DNA of 18,456 nucleotides from assembly GCA_029858545.1 (NCBI GenBank), contig JAOUFA010000024.1, forward strand, positions 1-18,456. The letters run 5' to 3'. This document shows positions 7,342 to 14,324 of the stretch, piece after piece (the stretch's first letter is position 1; each line of letters opens with the position of its first letter). The translations under genes were made by a program, and so were the position numbers. The notes under the pieces are model-generated. The model did no database searches and was not told the origin of the DNA. It worked only from the letters and a program-made list of their open reading frames with translations. This stretch comes from Betaproteobacteria bacterium (lineage in GTDB: Bacteria > Pseudomonadota > Gammaproteobacteria > Burkholderiales > SG8-39).

Positions 7342-8850
7342 ATGGACGAAATTCAATCCCTGATGCACGGATTTGCCATCGCGCTCAGCCTGAAGAATCT
7401 CGGGCTGATGTTCGTCGGCGTGGTGCTTGGCGTCATCATCGGAGTACTGCCCGGGCTGGGCGGCGCGAACGGGGTGGCGATTCTCCTGCCCTTGACGTTT
7501 TCGATGGCCCAATCACCCGGCGGCACGACCTCGGCGATCATTCTCTTGTCGTGCATTTACTGGGGCGCGTTGTTCGGCGGGGCGATTACCTCGATCCTGT
7601 TCAACATACCGGGCGAGCCCTGGTCGGTCGCGACGACCTTCGACGGCTATCCTCTCGCCCAGCAGGGTCGCGCCGGGACCGCGCTGACCGCGGCATTCAC
7701 CTCGTCCTTCGTCGGCGCACTGGTGGCGGTGATCGTCATTACCTTTCTTGCGCCGGTAGTGGCGAATTTCGCGCTTGCCTTCGGTCCGCCGGAATTCTTC
7801 TCCGTCTATCTGCTCACCTTTTGCGCCTTTGTCGGCATGAGCAAGGAGCCGGTGTTCAAGACCCTCGCGTCGATGATGATGGGTTTCGCGCTCGCCGCGG
7901 TCGGTACCGACCCGGTGACCGGCACCCTGCGGATGACCTTTGGTTTCACCGACATGCTCAACGGCTTCGATTTCCTGATTGCCGTGATCGGCCTGTTCGG
8001 TATCGGCGAGATTCTGCTGACGCTCGAAGAAGGCCTCGCGTTCAAGGGCGCTTCGGCGAAGATCGAGCTGAGCGTGGTCATCCAGACGTGGAAGGAGTTG
8101 CCGCGCTACTGGCTTACTTCGTTGCGCTCGTCGGCGGTCGGGTGCTTCATGGGGATCGTTCCGGGAGGTGCGACGCCCGCGTCGTTCATGAGTTACGGCG
8201 TTGCGCGCCGCTTCTCTTCCGACGGAGAGAAGTTCGGCAAGGGGATGGTCGAGGGGGTGGTGGCGCCGGAGACCGCGGCGCACGCCGCGGGAACCTCGGC
8301 GCTGCTGCCGATGCTCACGCTTGGCGTGCCCGGCTCTCCGACCGCAGCGGTACTGCTCGGTGGTTTGCTGATCTGGGGCCTGCAGCCCGGACCGCTGCTG
8401 TTTGTCGAGCAGAAGGATTTCGTCTGGGGGTTGATCGCGAGCATGTATCTCGGCAATATCGCCGGACTGATCGTCGTGCTCACCTGCGTTCCGCTATTTG
8501 CCGCGATCCTGCGGATTCCGTTCTCCGTGATCGCGCCGGTCATTATTGTTGTGTGCGCGATCGGCGCCTATACCGTGCACAACTCGATGTTCGATGTATG
8601 GATGATGGTGACCTTCGGTGTCGCCGGCTATATGTTCAAGAAGCTTTCCTATCCGCTCGCGCCGATGGTGCTGGCGATCGTGCTGGGCGATCGCGCCGAA
8701 TCGTCATTTCGCCAGGCAACGCTGATGTCGCAGGGCGATATGGGGGTGTTCTTTTCGAACGGACTGGTCGGGTCGATCACCGGGCTGGCGCTCCTGATGC
8801 TGTTGTGGCCGTTGCTGTCCTGGAGCTGGCGCAGTCTGCGCCGCCGTTGA
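7342..8850 (+). CDS. tctA: Tripartite tricarboxylate transporter large membrane subunit (TctA)
   Basis: 502-aa permease with about 10-12 membrane segments, the transport pore of the TTT system. ATG at 7342 follows tctB by 12 bp. The N-terminal half carries the family signature GVLPGLGGANGVAILLPL and the loop FNIPGEPWSVATTFDGYP. The C-terminal half repeats the fold, with GIVPGGATPASFMSYGVAR and LGVPGSPTAAVLLGGLLIWG. Length and motif order are normal for TctA, so the transporter is complete and probably functional. A short GGCGCA/TGCGCC hairpin (8828-8842) lies just before the stop. The next gene is convergent and only 21 bp away. Confidence 0.94.
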   Translation: MDEIQSLMHGFAIALSLKNLGLMFVGVVLGVIIGVLPGLGGANGVAILLPLTFSMAQSPGGTTSAIILLSCIYWGALFGGAITSILFNIPGEPWSVATTFDGYPLAQQGRAGTALTAAFTSSFVGALVAVIVITFLAPVVANFALAFGPPEFFSVYLLTFCAFVGMSKEPVFKTLASMMMGFALAAVGTDPVTGTLRMTFGFTDMLNGFDFLIAVIGLFGIGEILLTLEEGLAFKGASAKIELSVVIQTWKELPRYWLTSLRSSAVGCFMGIVPGGATPASFMSYGVARRFSSDGEKFGKGMVEGVVAPETAAHAAGTSALLPMLTLGVPGSPTAAVLLGGLLIWGLQPGPLLFVEQKDFVWGLIASMYLGNIAGLIVVLTCVPLFAAILRIPFSVIAPVIIVVCAIGAYTVHNSMFDVWMMVTFGVAGYMFKKLSYPLAPMVLAIVLGDRAESSFRQATLMSQGDMGVFFSNGLVGSITGLALLMLLWPLLSWSWRSLRRR

Positions 8851-8871
8851 AGCGGATCAGTTCGGGTTGCT

Positions 8872-9495
8872 TCAGAGCGATCCGAGCTTTTGTTTCAGGC
8901 GGGAGAGAGTTTCGGGGGTGAGATTGAGGTACGCCGCGAGTTCCTTCTTCGGGATTCGGTCCGCGAGTTCCGGATGTTTGCGCTGGAAGCGCAGCAGCCG
9001 ACCCGGCGCATCGAGCAGGTGAAGTGTGATGGTGTGCGCCATCACCTCGGACATCAACTTCATCACTTCGTACTCGAAGCGCAACTTGATCTCGACGTGG
9101 CGATCGAGAAATGCCACCCATTGCGGCATCGGGAGTTTTGCGGCGCGGACCTTGGTCACCGCGACGATGCTGTAGGGAATGGGTGTGCGCAGGCGCCAGG
9201 CTGCGTAAGACGTGTCCATTTCGGATTCAGCGGCGAAACGCAGCACCATTTCGTGACCTTCCGAATTGGTCACCACGCGCTTGAGCATGCCGTCCACAAT
9301 GAAGAACTGCTCCATTTGTTCGTCGCCCTGGCGCACCAGAAGATCGCTCTTGCGATACTCGATGATGGTAAGCAGGGGGGCCAACTCCTGCCACTGCTCT
9401 GCGGTCATGTCCTGCAGCACCACGTTGCGCCGTAGTTGCACGCGCAGCGTGGTTCTTTGCGGATGATTATGAAGCTGCGCCATCGGGGACGCCAT
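8872..9495 (-). CDS. Crp/Fnr-family transcriptional regulator
   Basis: About 207-aa two-domain regulator: an N-terminal cyclic-nucleotide-binding-like beta-roll (roughly residues 20-120, with LLVRQGDEQMEQFFIVDG), a dimer helix, and a short C-terminal winged helix. The recognition helix TPETLSRLKQ keeps Glu195, Ser198 and Arg199, the E-x-x-S-R spacing with which FNR reads TTGA half-sites. The protein has no cysteine at all, so it cannot carry an FNR-type Fe-S oxygen sensor. A cAMP or haem ligand cannot be confirmed either. Start is uncertain: ATG at 9495 is taken here, ATG at 9483 and TTG at 9507 are alternatives, and none has a clear ribosome site. It is convergent with tctA and divergent from oxc, whose upstream region holds a TTGAC-N4-GTCAA box. 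It may control the oxalate genes and fhs; effector unknown. Confidence 0.88.
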   Translation of the reverse strand: MASPMAQLHNHPQRTTLRVQLRRNVVLQDMTAEQWQELAPLLTIIEYRKSDLLVRQGDEQMEQFFIVDGMLKRVVTNSEGHEMVLRFAAESEMDTSYAAWRLRTPIPYSIVAVTKVRAAKLPMPQWVAFLDRHVEIKLRFEYEVMKLMSEVMAHTITLHLLDAPGRLLRFQRKHPELADRIPKKELAAYLNLTPETLSRLKQKLGSL

Positions 9496-9613
9496 GATAG
9501 GTGACAATCAGGAGCGACAGTCGTGAGGGCACGATTCTAGACGATTGGAGGGGCTGGATTGATCGGGCGTCCGGGCGTTCCCCGGCGGCGCGGGCCGAGC
9601 GCCGAAGGAAATA

Positions 9614-9627
9614 TTGACCGCAGTCAA
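9614..9627. promoter_or_regulatory. FNR/Crp-type operator between the regulator and oxc
   Basis: Perfect palindrome TTGAC-CGCA-GTCAA followed by GGCCCT, sharing 17 of 20 bases with the site at 2809. It lies in the divergent intergenic region, about 130 bp before the oxc ATG and 119 bp from the regulator ATG. It could activate oxc and also affect the regulator's own promoter. Confidence 0.65.
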
Positions 9628-9650
9628 GGCCCTCTGCGGGGGCTCGTCTC

Positions 9651-9656
9651 TAACAT
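9651..9656 (+). promoter_or_regulatory. Candidate -10 element for oxc
   Basis: TAACAT (4 of 6 matches to TATAAT) starts 37 bp after the palindrome start, the same offset as at fhs. This puts the operator centre near -41.5 relative to a start at about 9662. The implied leader is about 95 nt. Confidence 0.38.
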
Positions 9657-9756
9657 TACGGCCACTCCGGGCTGCGCGGGGAACGACCGCCACCGAAACC
9701 GACGCAGCTTGAAAAGGTACATTTTGGTTGATGGCGAGAATGCGAGGCGTCCCTGT

Positions 9757-11496
9757 ATGACAACCGATGCACAATCAGCGGTAGTGACCGACGGCTTTCA
9801 CCTGGTCATCGAGGCCCTCAAACTCAACGGCATCGATACGATCTTCGGTCTACCCGGTATTCCGATCACCGACTTCGCCCGCAAGGCGCAGGCCGAGGGC
9901 CTGCGTGTGATTTCCTTCCGCCATGAGCAAAACGCCGGCAACGCCGCCGCCATCGCCGGGTACCTGACGCAAAAGCCTGGCATCTGCCTGACCGTGTCGG
10001 CCCCCGGATTCCTCAATGGTCTGACCGCGCTGACCAACGCGACTACCAACTGCTTTCCGATGATTCTCATCAGCGGTTCCAGCGAGCGCGAGATCGTCGA
10101 CCTGCAGCAGGGTGACTACGAAGAGATGGACCAACTCGCGATCGCCAAGCCCTTGTGCAAGGCGGCCTTCCGCGTTCTGCACGCGGAGGATATCGGGGTG
10201 GGGATCGCACGTGCCATCCGTGCCGCGGTCTCAGGCCGTCCGGGCGGGGTCTACCTCGATCTGCCGGCGAAGCTGTTTGCGCAGACCATGGATGCCGAGG
10301 CCGGCAAGAGGTCCCTGATCCGGGTCGTCGATCCGGCGCCGAAGCAGATCCCGGGGTCGGAGGCCGTCAAGCGCGCCGTCGACCTGCTCAAGGGCGCGAA
10401 GAAGCCGCTGATTGTGCTGGGCAAGGGAGCCGCCTACGCCCAAGCCGATGCCGATATTCGCTCCTTCATCGAGAAGACCGGCATTCCCTATCTGCCCATG
10501 TCCATGGCGAAGGGCCTTTTGCCCGACACGCACGAGCAGTGCGTATCCGCTGCGCGCTCGTTCGTGCTGCCCGAGGCCGACGTGGTGATGCTGGTCGGTG
10601 CCCGCCTGAACTGGCTGCTCTCGCACGGCAAGGGCAAGACCTGGGGCGGCAGGACCCACAAGGACTGGGGAGGGCAGAAGTTCATCCAGATTGATATCTC
10701 GCCGCAGGAGGCCGACAGCAACGTGCGCATCGACGCGCCGCTGGTCGGAGACGTCGGCTCCTGCGTGTCGGCGCTGCTCGCCGCGATCAGCACCAGCGCG
10801 GGTTCGACCTGGGCCAAGCCGCCGACCGAGTGGCTCGCCGCGATTGCCGAGCGCAAGAACAAGAACGTCGCCAAGATGGCCGAGACTCTGGCCAAGAATC
10901 CGATGCCGATGAATTTTCACAGCGCGCTGAACGTGGTGCGCGATATCGTCAAGGCCAATCCGGAGGCCATCCTCGTCAACGAAGGCGCCAATGCGCTGGA
11001 CTTTACCCGTAGCATTGTCGACATGTACCGGCCGAGAAAGAGACTGGACGTCGGCACCTGGGGCATCATGGGCATCGGCATGGGCTTTTCCGTCGCGGCT
11101 GCGGTGGTGAGCGGACAACCGGTAATCGCCATCGAGGGCGACAGCGCCTTCGGTTTTTCCGGGATGGAAGTCGAAACCATCTGCCGCTATAACCTGCCCG
11201 TGTGCGTGGTGGTCTTCAATAACAATGGCGTCTACGGTGGCACCGACGTCAACCCCGCGGGAGGAACGGACGTGGCACCGACCGTGTTCGTCAAAGGCGC
11301 ACGCTATGACAAGTTGATGGAGGCCTTCGGTGGCGTGGGCGTACACGCCACGACCCCGGTCGAATTGCGTAACGCAATGGAACAAGCCCTGCGCTCGCGC
11401 AAACCCACGCTCGTCAATGCCGTCATCGATGAAACCGCCGGCACCGAAAGCGGCCGCATCACGAGCCTGAATCCGCAAAGCGTAAAGAAAAAATAG
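9757..11496 (+). CDS. oxc: Oxalyl-CoA decarboxylase
   Basis: 579-aa thiamine-diphosphate enzyme converting oxalyl-CoA to formyl-CoA and CO2. The N-terminal PYR domain has the catalytic Glu57 in RHEQNAGNAA. The PP domain has the ThDP/Mg motif GDSAFGFSGMEVET (461-474), ending in NNNGVYGG. Length and motifs match oxalyl-CoA decarboxylase rather than acetolactate synthase, and the frc neighbour confirms it. ATG at 9757 has GAGG at 9744-9747. The frame stays open upstream to a TTG at 9559, but that extension lacks family sequence and would cover the operator and promoter, so it was not used. First gene of oxc-frc-formyltransferase, probably driven by the FNR-type box at 9614. Confidence 0.95.
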   Translation: MTTDAQSAVVTDGFHLVIEALKLNGIDTIFGLPGIPITDFARKAQAEGLRVISFRHEQNAGNAAAIAGYLTQKPGICLTVSAPGFLNGLTALTNATTNCFPMILISGSSEREIVDLQQGDYEEMDQLAIAKPLCKAAFRVLHAEDIGVGIARAIRAAVSGRPGGVYLDLPAKLFAQTMDAEAGKRSLIRVVDPAPKQIPGSEAVKRAVDLLKGAKKPLIVLGKGAAYAQADADIRSFIEKTGIPYLPMSMAKGLLPDTHEQCVSAARSFVLPEADVVMLVGARLNWLLSHGKGKTWGGRTHKDWGGQKFIQIDISPQEADSNVRIDAPLVGDVGSCVSALLAAISTSAGSTWAKPPTEWLAAIAERKNKNVAKMAETLAKNPMPMNFHSALNVVRDIVKANPEAILVNEGANALDFTRSIVDMYRPRKRLDVGTWGIMGIGMGFSVAAAVVSGQPVIAIEGDSAFGFSGMEVETICRYNLPVCVVVFNNNGVYGGTDVNPAGGTDVAPTVFVKGARYDKLMEAFGGVGVHATTPVELRNAMEQALRSRKPTLVNAVIDETAGTESGRITSLNPQSVKKK

Positions 11497-11503
11497 GTCG
11501 ACC

Positions 11504-11537
11504 CGGTGAGCCGGGGCAGGTCGCCCCGCCTCCACCG
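11504..11537 (+). promoter_or_regulatory. Intercistronic hairpin between oxc and frc
   Basis: Outer arms CGGTG (11504-11508) and CACCG (11533-11537) enclose an inner stem CGGGGC (11512-11517)/GCCCCG (11523-11528) with loop AGGTC. About 13 pairs form with one mismatch and one bulge. It fills most of the 61-bp gap and ends 9 bp before the frc ribosome-site region. No U-tract follows. It may be an mRNA stabiliser or a partial block setting the oxc:frc ratio. Confidence 0.5.
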
Positions 11538-11557
11538 ATGAATTCTTGGAGATCAGA

Positions 11558-12832
11558 ATGGAAGCACTCAAGGACGTACGAATTCTCGACATGACTCACG
11601 TGCAGGCAGGACCGACCTGCTCCCAGTTGCTCGCCTGGATGGGGGCCGACGTGATCAAGTTCGAAAACCCGCAAGGCGACGCGACGCGCGCCCAACTGCG
11701 CGACGTGCCGAATGCCGACAGCCTGTATTTCACGATGCTCAACTGCAACAAGCGCTCGATCACGGTGAACATGAAGTCGGCCGAGGGCAAGGCGGTGTTC
11801 GTCGACCTGTTGAAGAAATGCGACATCATCATGGAAAACTTCGGCCCGGGCGTGCTCGACCGGTTCGGGTTTACGTGGGAGAAGATCCACGAGATCAATC
11901 CGCGTATCGTGATGGGGTCGATCAAGGGATTCGGTTCGACCGGTCCGTATGCGGAGTTCAAGGCCTACGAGAATGTGGCGCAGGCAATGGGCGGTGCGAT
12001 GAGCACTACTGGCATACCCGATGGGCCGCCGTTCGTTACGGGCGCGCAGATCGGCGACTCGGGCACCGGGCTGCATCTCGCGATCGGCCTGCTTGCGGCA
12101 CTGCATCAGGCGCAGCGCACCGGCGAGGGCCAGTATGTCGAGGTGGCGATGATGGATGGCGTGATGAACCTGTGTCGTGTCAAGTTTCGCGATCACCAGC
12201 GACTGACCCGGGGTGATCTGCCCGAGTATTCGGTGCCGACCTACAAGGGCATGGGCGACGTGCCGCGCGCGGGCAACGACTCGGGCGGCGGCCAACTGGG
12301 AAACGCCATTCACTGCAAGCCGCATGGCGCAAACGACTGGCTCTATATCGTGGTGCAGGAGGCCGTATGGAATGCGCTCGCGAAACGCATCGGACCAGAC
12401 ATCGGCATGCCGGAACTCGCGACCGACCCGCACTTTGCAACGATCGGCGAGCGGCGCAAGAACCAGCAGTTGATGTGGACGCTGATCAACAAGTTCGCCG
12501 AAAAATATACCAAGCGAGAGTTCATGGAAATACTCAACCCGCTCGACGTGCCCTGCGGGCCGATCATGAGTACGGAAGATCTCGCCAACGACGAACACAT
12601 CCGCGGGCGCGAGATGTATGTCGAACTCGATCACCCTCAACGCGGCAAATGGTGGAACGTCGGCATGCCGATCAAGCTTTCTGCATCGCCGGCGAAAATC
12701 GAGCGCTCGCCGCTGCTTGGCGAGCATACCGACGAAGTTTTGAAACAGGTGCTCGGCTACGATGAGGCGAAGATTTCTGATCTGAAGGGAGCGGGCGCTT
12801 TCAGCGCGCCGCCTAAGACCAAGGCCAAGTAG
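11558..12832 (+). CDS. frc: Formyl-CoA:oxalate CoA-transferase
   Basis: 424-aa class III CoA-transferase moving CoA from formyl-CoA to oxalate, yielding oxalyl-CoA for Oxc and releasing formate. The N-terminus (LDMTHVQAGPTCSQLLAWMGADVIK) is characteristic. The catalytic Asp is D167 in QIGDSGTG; Gln16, Tyr57 and Glu138 also sit where Oxalobacter Frc has Q17, Y59 and E140. The mobile glycine loop GGGGQ of characterised Frc reads SGGGQ here (242-246), a small substitution. ATG at 11558 follows TTGGAGA; the in-frame TTG at 11546 overlaps that ribosome site and was rejected. The next gene starts 21 bp downstream, so the two are in one operon. Other class III transferases are possible, but the oxc neighbour and conserved residues make Frc the clear call. 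Confidence 0.94.
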   Translation: MEALKDVRILDMTHVQAGPTCSQLLAWMGADVIKFENPQGDATRAQLRDVPNADSLYFTMLNCNKRSITVNMKSAEGKAVFVDLLKKCDIIMENFGPGVLDRFGFTWEKIHEINPRIVMGSIKGFGSTGPYAEFKAYENVAQAMGGAMSTTGIPDGPPFVTGAQIGDSGTGLHLAIGLLAALHQAQRTGEGQYVEVAMMDGVMNLCRVKFRDHQRLTRGDLPEYSVPTYKGMGDVPRAGNDSGGGQLGNAIHCKPHGANDWLYIVVQEAVWNALAKRIGPDIGMPELATDPHFATIGERRKNQQLMWTLINKFAEKYTKREFMEILNPLDVPCGPIMSTEDLANDEHIRGREMYVELDHPQRGKWWNVGMPIKLSASPAKIERSPLLGEHTDEVLKQVLGYDEAKISDLKGAGAFSAPPKTKAK

Positions 12833-12853
12833 ACACGCCAAGGGACGCAAACT

Positions 12854-13786
12854 ATGAAAATCGCGATCGTGGGCCAGCAGGATTTCGGCAAAGCCGTCCT
12901 TGAGGCGTTTCTAGCGCGGGGCGATGTGGTGGCGGGAGTGTTTTGCGCACCCGAGAAACCCGGCGCGAAAGCCGACGCCCTCAAGGTCGCCGCGCAGGAA
13001 AAGGGCATAAAAGTCTTTCAGTTTCCATCGTTGAAGGGGGATGACGCGATGGCAGCAATGAAAGCGCTGGGTGCCGATATCGGGATCATGGCCTTTGTGC
13101 TCCAATTCGCGCCCCAGGAGTTCGTCAAGATTCCACGGCATGGCACGATTCAATTTCATCCCTCGCTGCTGCCGAGATACCGGGGACCCTCATCGATCAA
13201 CTGGCCCATTTCGCGCGGCGATGCGAAGACGGGTTTGACGATCTTCAGGCCCACCGACGGCCTCGATGAAGGGCCGGTGATCCTGCAAAAGGAAACCCCC
13301 ATCGGGCCCGATGACACGCTCGGTACGGTGTACTTCGACCGTCTCTTTCCGCTGGGGGTCGCTGCCATGCTCGAGGCGGCGGATCTGGTGGTGGCTGGCA
13401 GGCAACGCGAAATCGTCCAGGACGAGTCGCAGGCGACCTATGAAGGGTGGTTCAGGAAAGGGGAGGCAAGGATTAACTGGGCCAACCACGTGGACGTCGT
13501 CTATAACCTGATCCGGGCCTGCAATCCGGCGCCGGGAGCGTGGAGCAGTCTTGAGGGCAAGGAAATCCAGATCTTCGACGCGCGCAAGCATTCGGTGCGT
13601 ACCTTCGGCGCGGTCAAAGGAAAGATCGGCGAGGTGGTCGAGGTCGCCGAGAAGAGTTTCCAGGTAACCGCGCAGGGCGGGCGCATCGAGGTGTTGCGCG
13701 CCAAACTGGGGGATGGAAAGAAGCTGGCGGCGTCCGAACTCATTGCGAGCGGTCTGATCAAATCAGGGATGCTGCTCGGGGGCTAG
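12854..13786 (+). CDS. Stand-alone formyltransferase (10-formyl-THF hydrolase-like / Fmt family)
   Basis: 310-aa protein of the methionyl-tRNA formyltransferase superfamily. It most resembles the N-terminal 10-formyl-THF hydrolase domain of ALDH1L1: MKIAIVGQQDFGKAVLEAF at the N-terminus, HPSLLPRYRGPSSINW and TIFRPTDGLDEGPVILQKE in the core, ATYEGWFRKGEARINW after it, and an Fmt-like C-terminal beta-barrel. Catalytic His102 and Asp138 are present. The third active-site position (Asn in Fmt, Ile in ALDH1L1) is Gln100, which is unusual. No ALDH domain or acyl-carrier segment follows. ATG at 12854 has AAGGGA 8 bp upstream and follows frc by 21 bp. Operon placement argues against housekeeping Fmt. 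It may hydrolyse 10-formyl-THF to formate, or transfer formyl between THF and another acceptor such as CoA. The substrate is inference. Confidence 0.85.
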   Translation: MKIAIVGQQDFGKAVLEAFLARGDVVAGVFCAPEKPGAKADALKVAAQEKGIKVFQFPSLKGDDAMAAMKALGADIGIMAFVLQFAPQEFVKIPRHGTIQFHPSLLPRYRGPSSINWPISRGDAKTGLTIFRPTDGLDEGPVILQKETPIGPDDTLGTVYFDRLFPLGVAAMLEAADLVVAGRQREIVQDESQATYEGWFRKGEARINWANHVDVVYNLIRACNPAPGAWSSLEGKEIQIFDARKHSVRTFGAVKGKIGEVVEVAEKSFQVTAQGGRIEVLRAKLGDGKKLAASELIASGLIKSGMLLGG

Positions 13787-14058
13787 GCAGGCATCCAGGC
13801 CCGTCGCCGCAGGGGCGCCCACGCGCGTTCCCCTTTGTCGGGCATCCGTTCCGGGAGAGTGGCTCTGTGCCGAATTCCTGCGCGTGTCGTTCGCTCCTTG
13901 GAGATATCCCCGTTTTCGGGGCCGTCGACTCCGGTCGATGCGCCAGGGGGCAAGCAGTTTTTCTGCGGATTCCTGGGGCAATTCACTCCGCAAACCTGCC
14001 CGCGAGCTAGCGGGGCGACTTATTTCGGACCCAAGCCGGCCCAGATTGGTTTAAATAT

Positions 14059-14090
14059 TTGACGCATCTTACATATGACTGTAAGAATGC
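14059..14090 (+). promoter_or_regulatory. Promoter-like pair with overlapping inverted repeat
   Basis: TTGACG (14059-14064) and AAGAAT (14083-14088) are 18 bp apart, downstream of an A/T-rich patch. Between and over them is an inverted repeat: TCTTACA (14067-14073), spacer TATGAC, TGTAAGA (14080-14086), extended by GCA/TGC. This layout suits a repressor site on a promoter. If used for the kinase operon it would give a leader of about 230 nt. Confidence 0.35.
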
Positions 14091-14250
14091 GGCTTAGGCA
14101 CCTGTTTTGTGGGGGTTATAAAGGCGGGTGGCGTGTCCTGGCGCGGTGCCGGAGCATGCATGCGGATTCTTCTTTGGCGCGGCTCGATCCCCGAGTAGGT
14201 GCTCGGCGCGCTTGGGTCGGCTGCGCGTCCTATTGTGTTGTGCCGGGGAA

Positions 14251-14281
14251 TTGCCGTAATGGATTGCCCTTAGCGTAGAAT
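14251..14281 (+). promoter_or_regulatory. Candidate proximal promoter of the kinase operon
   Basis: TAGAAT at 14276-14281 (5 of 6 to TATAAT), with TTGCCG at 14251-14256, 19 bp upstream. Transcription would begin near 14288, about 37 nt before the TTG start. Spacing is long and the call rests mainly on the -10. Confidence 0.35.
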
Positions 14282-14324
14282 TTTCGCCCTTGTCGCGGGT
14301 ATAGCGAGAGAACAGGAAGAAGTC

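Larger units (their letters stand above)
13787..14324 (+). other. 538-bp gene-free region before the kinase operon
   Basis: No convincing gene is seen on either strand; short open frames here lack ribosome sites and recognisable domains. It holds AGGGG (13811-13815) with CCCCT (13830-13834) followed by TT, a weak possible terminator for the oxalate operon. It also has a CCCCG-TTTT-CGGGG hairpin (13908-13921), an AT-rich patch TTTAAATATTT (about 14050-14060) with an inverted repeat after it, and a second promoter-like hexamer near the kinase start. Confidence 0.6.

Noticed and set aside
7209..8921. 570-codon plus-strand frame overlapping tctB and tctA
   Set aside because: Arg/Gly/Asp-rich out-of-frame translation of tctA, without motifs.
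9559..9756. Extended oxc start at TTG 9559, adding 66 residues
   Set aside because: The extension has no resemblance to the decarboxylase N-terminus and spans the operator and -10 candidate; ATG 9757 gives the normal family length.
10231..11592. Long open frame of about 450 codons on the minus strand opposite oxc
   Set aside because: Antisense shadow caused by GC-rich codon bias; no domain, and oxc is certain. The same reasoning removes the minus-strand frames opposite frc, tctC/tctB and the kinase.
13787..13990. Folate or glycine riboswitch in the gap after the formyltransferase gene
   Set aside because: GGAGAG-like fragments occur but the remaining conserved blocks are missing, and the gene downstream is an unrelated kinase.
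13835..14278. Two small open frames (about 75 and 67 codons) in the gap before the kinase
   Set aside because: No ribosome sites, no recognisable domains and skewed composition; treated as non-coding.
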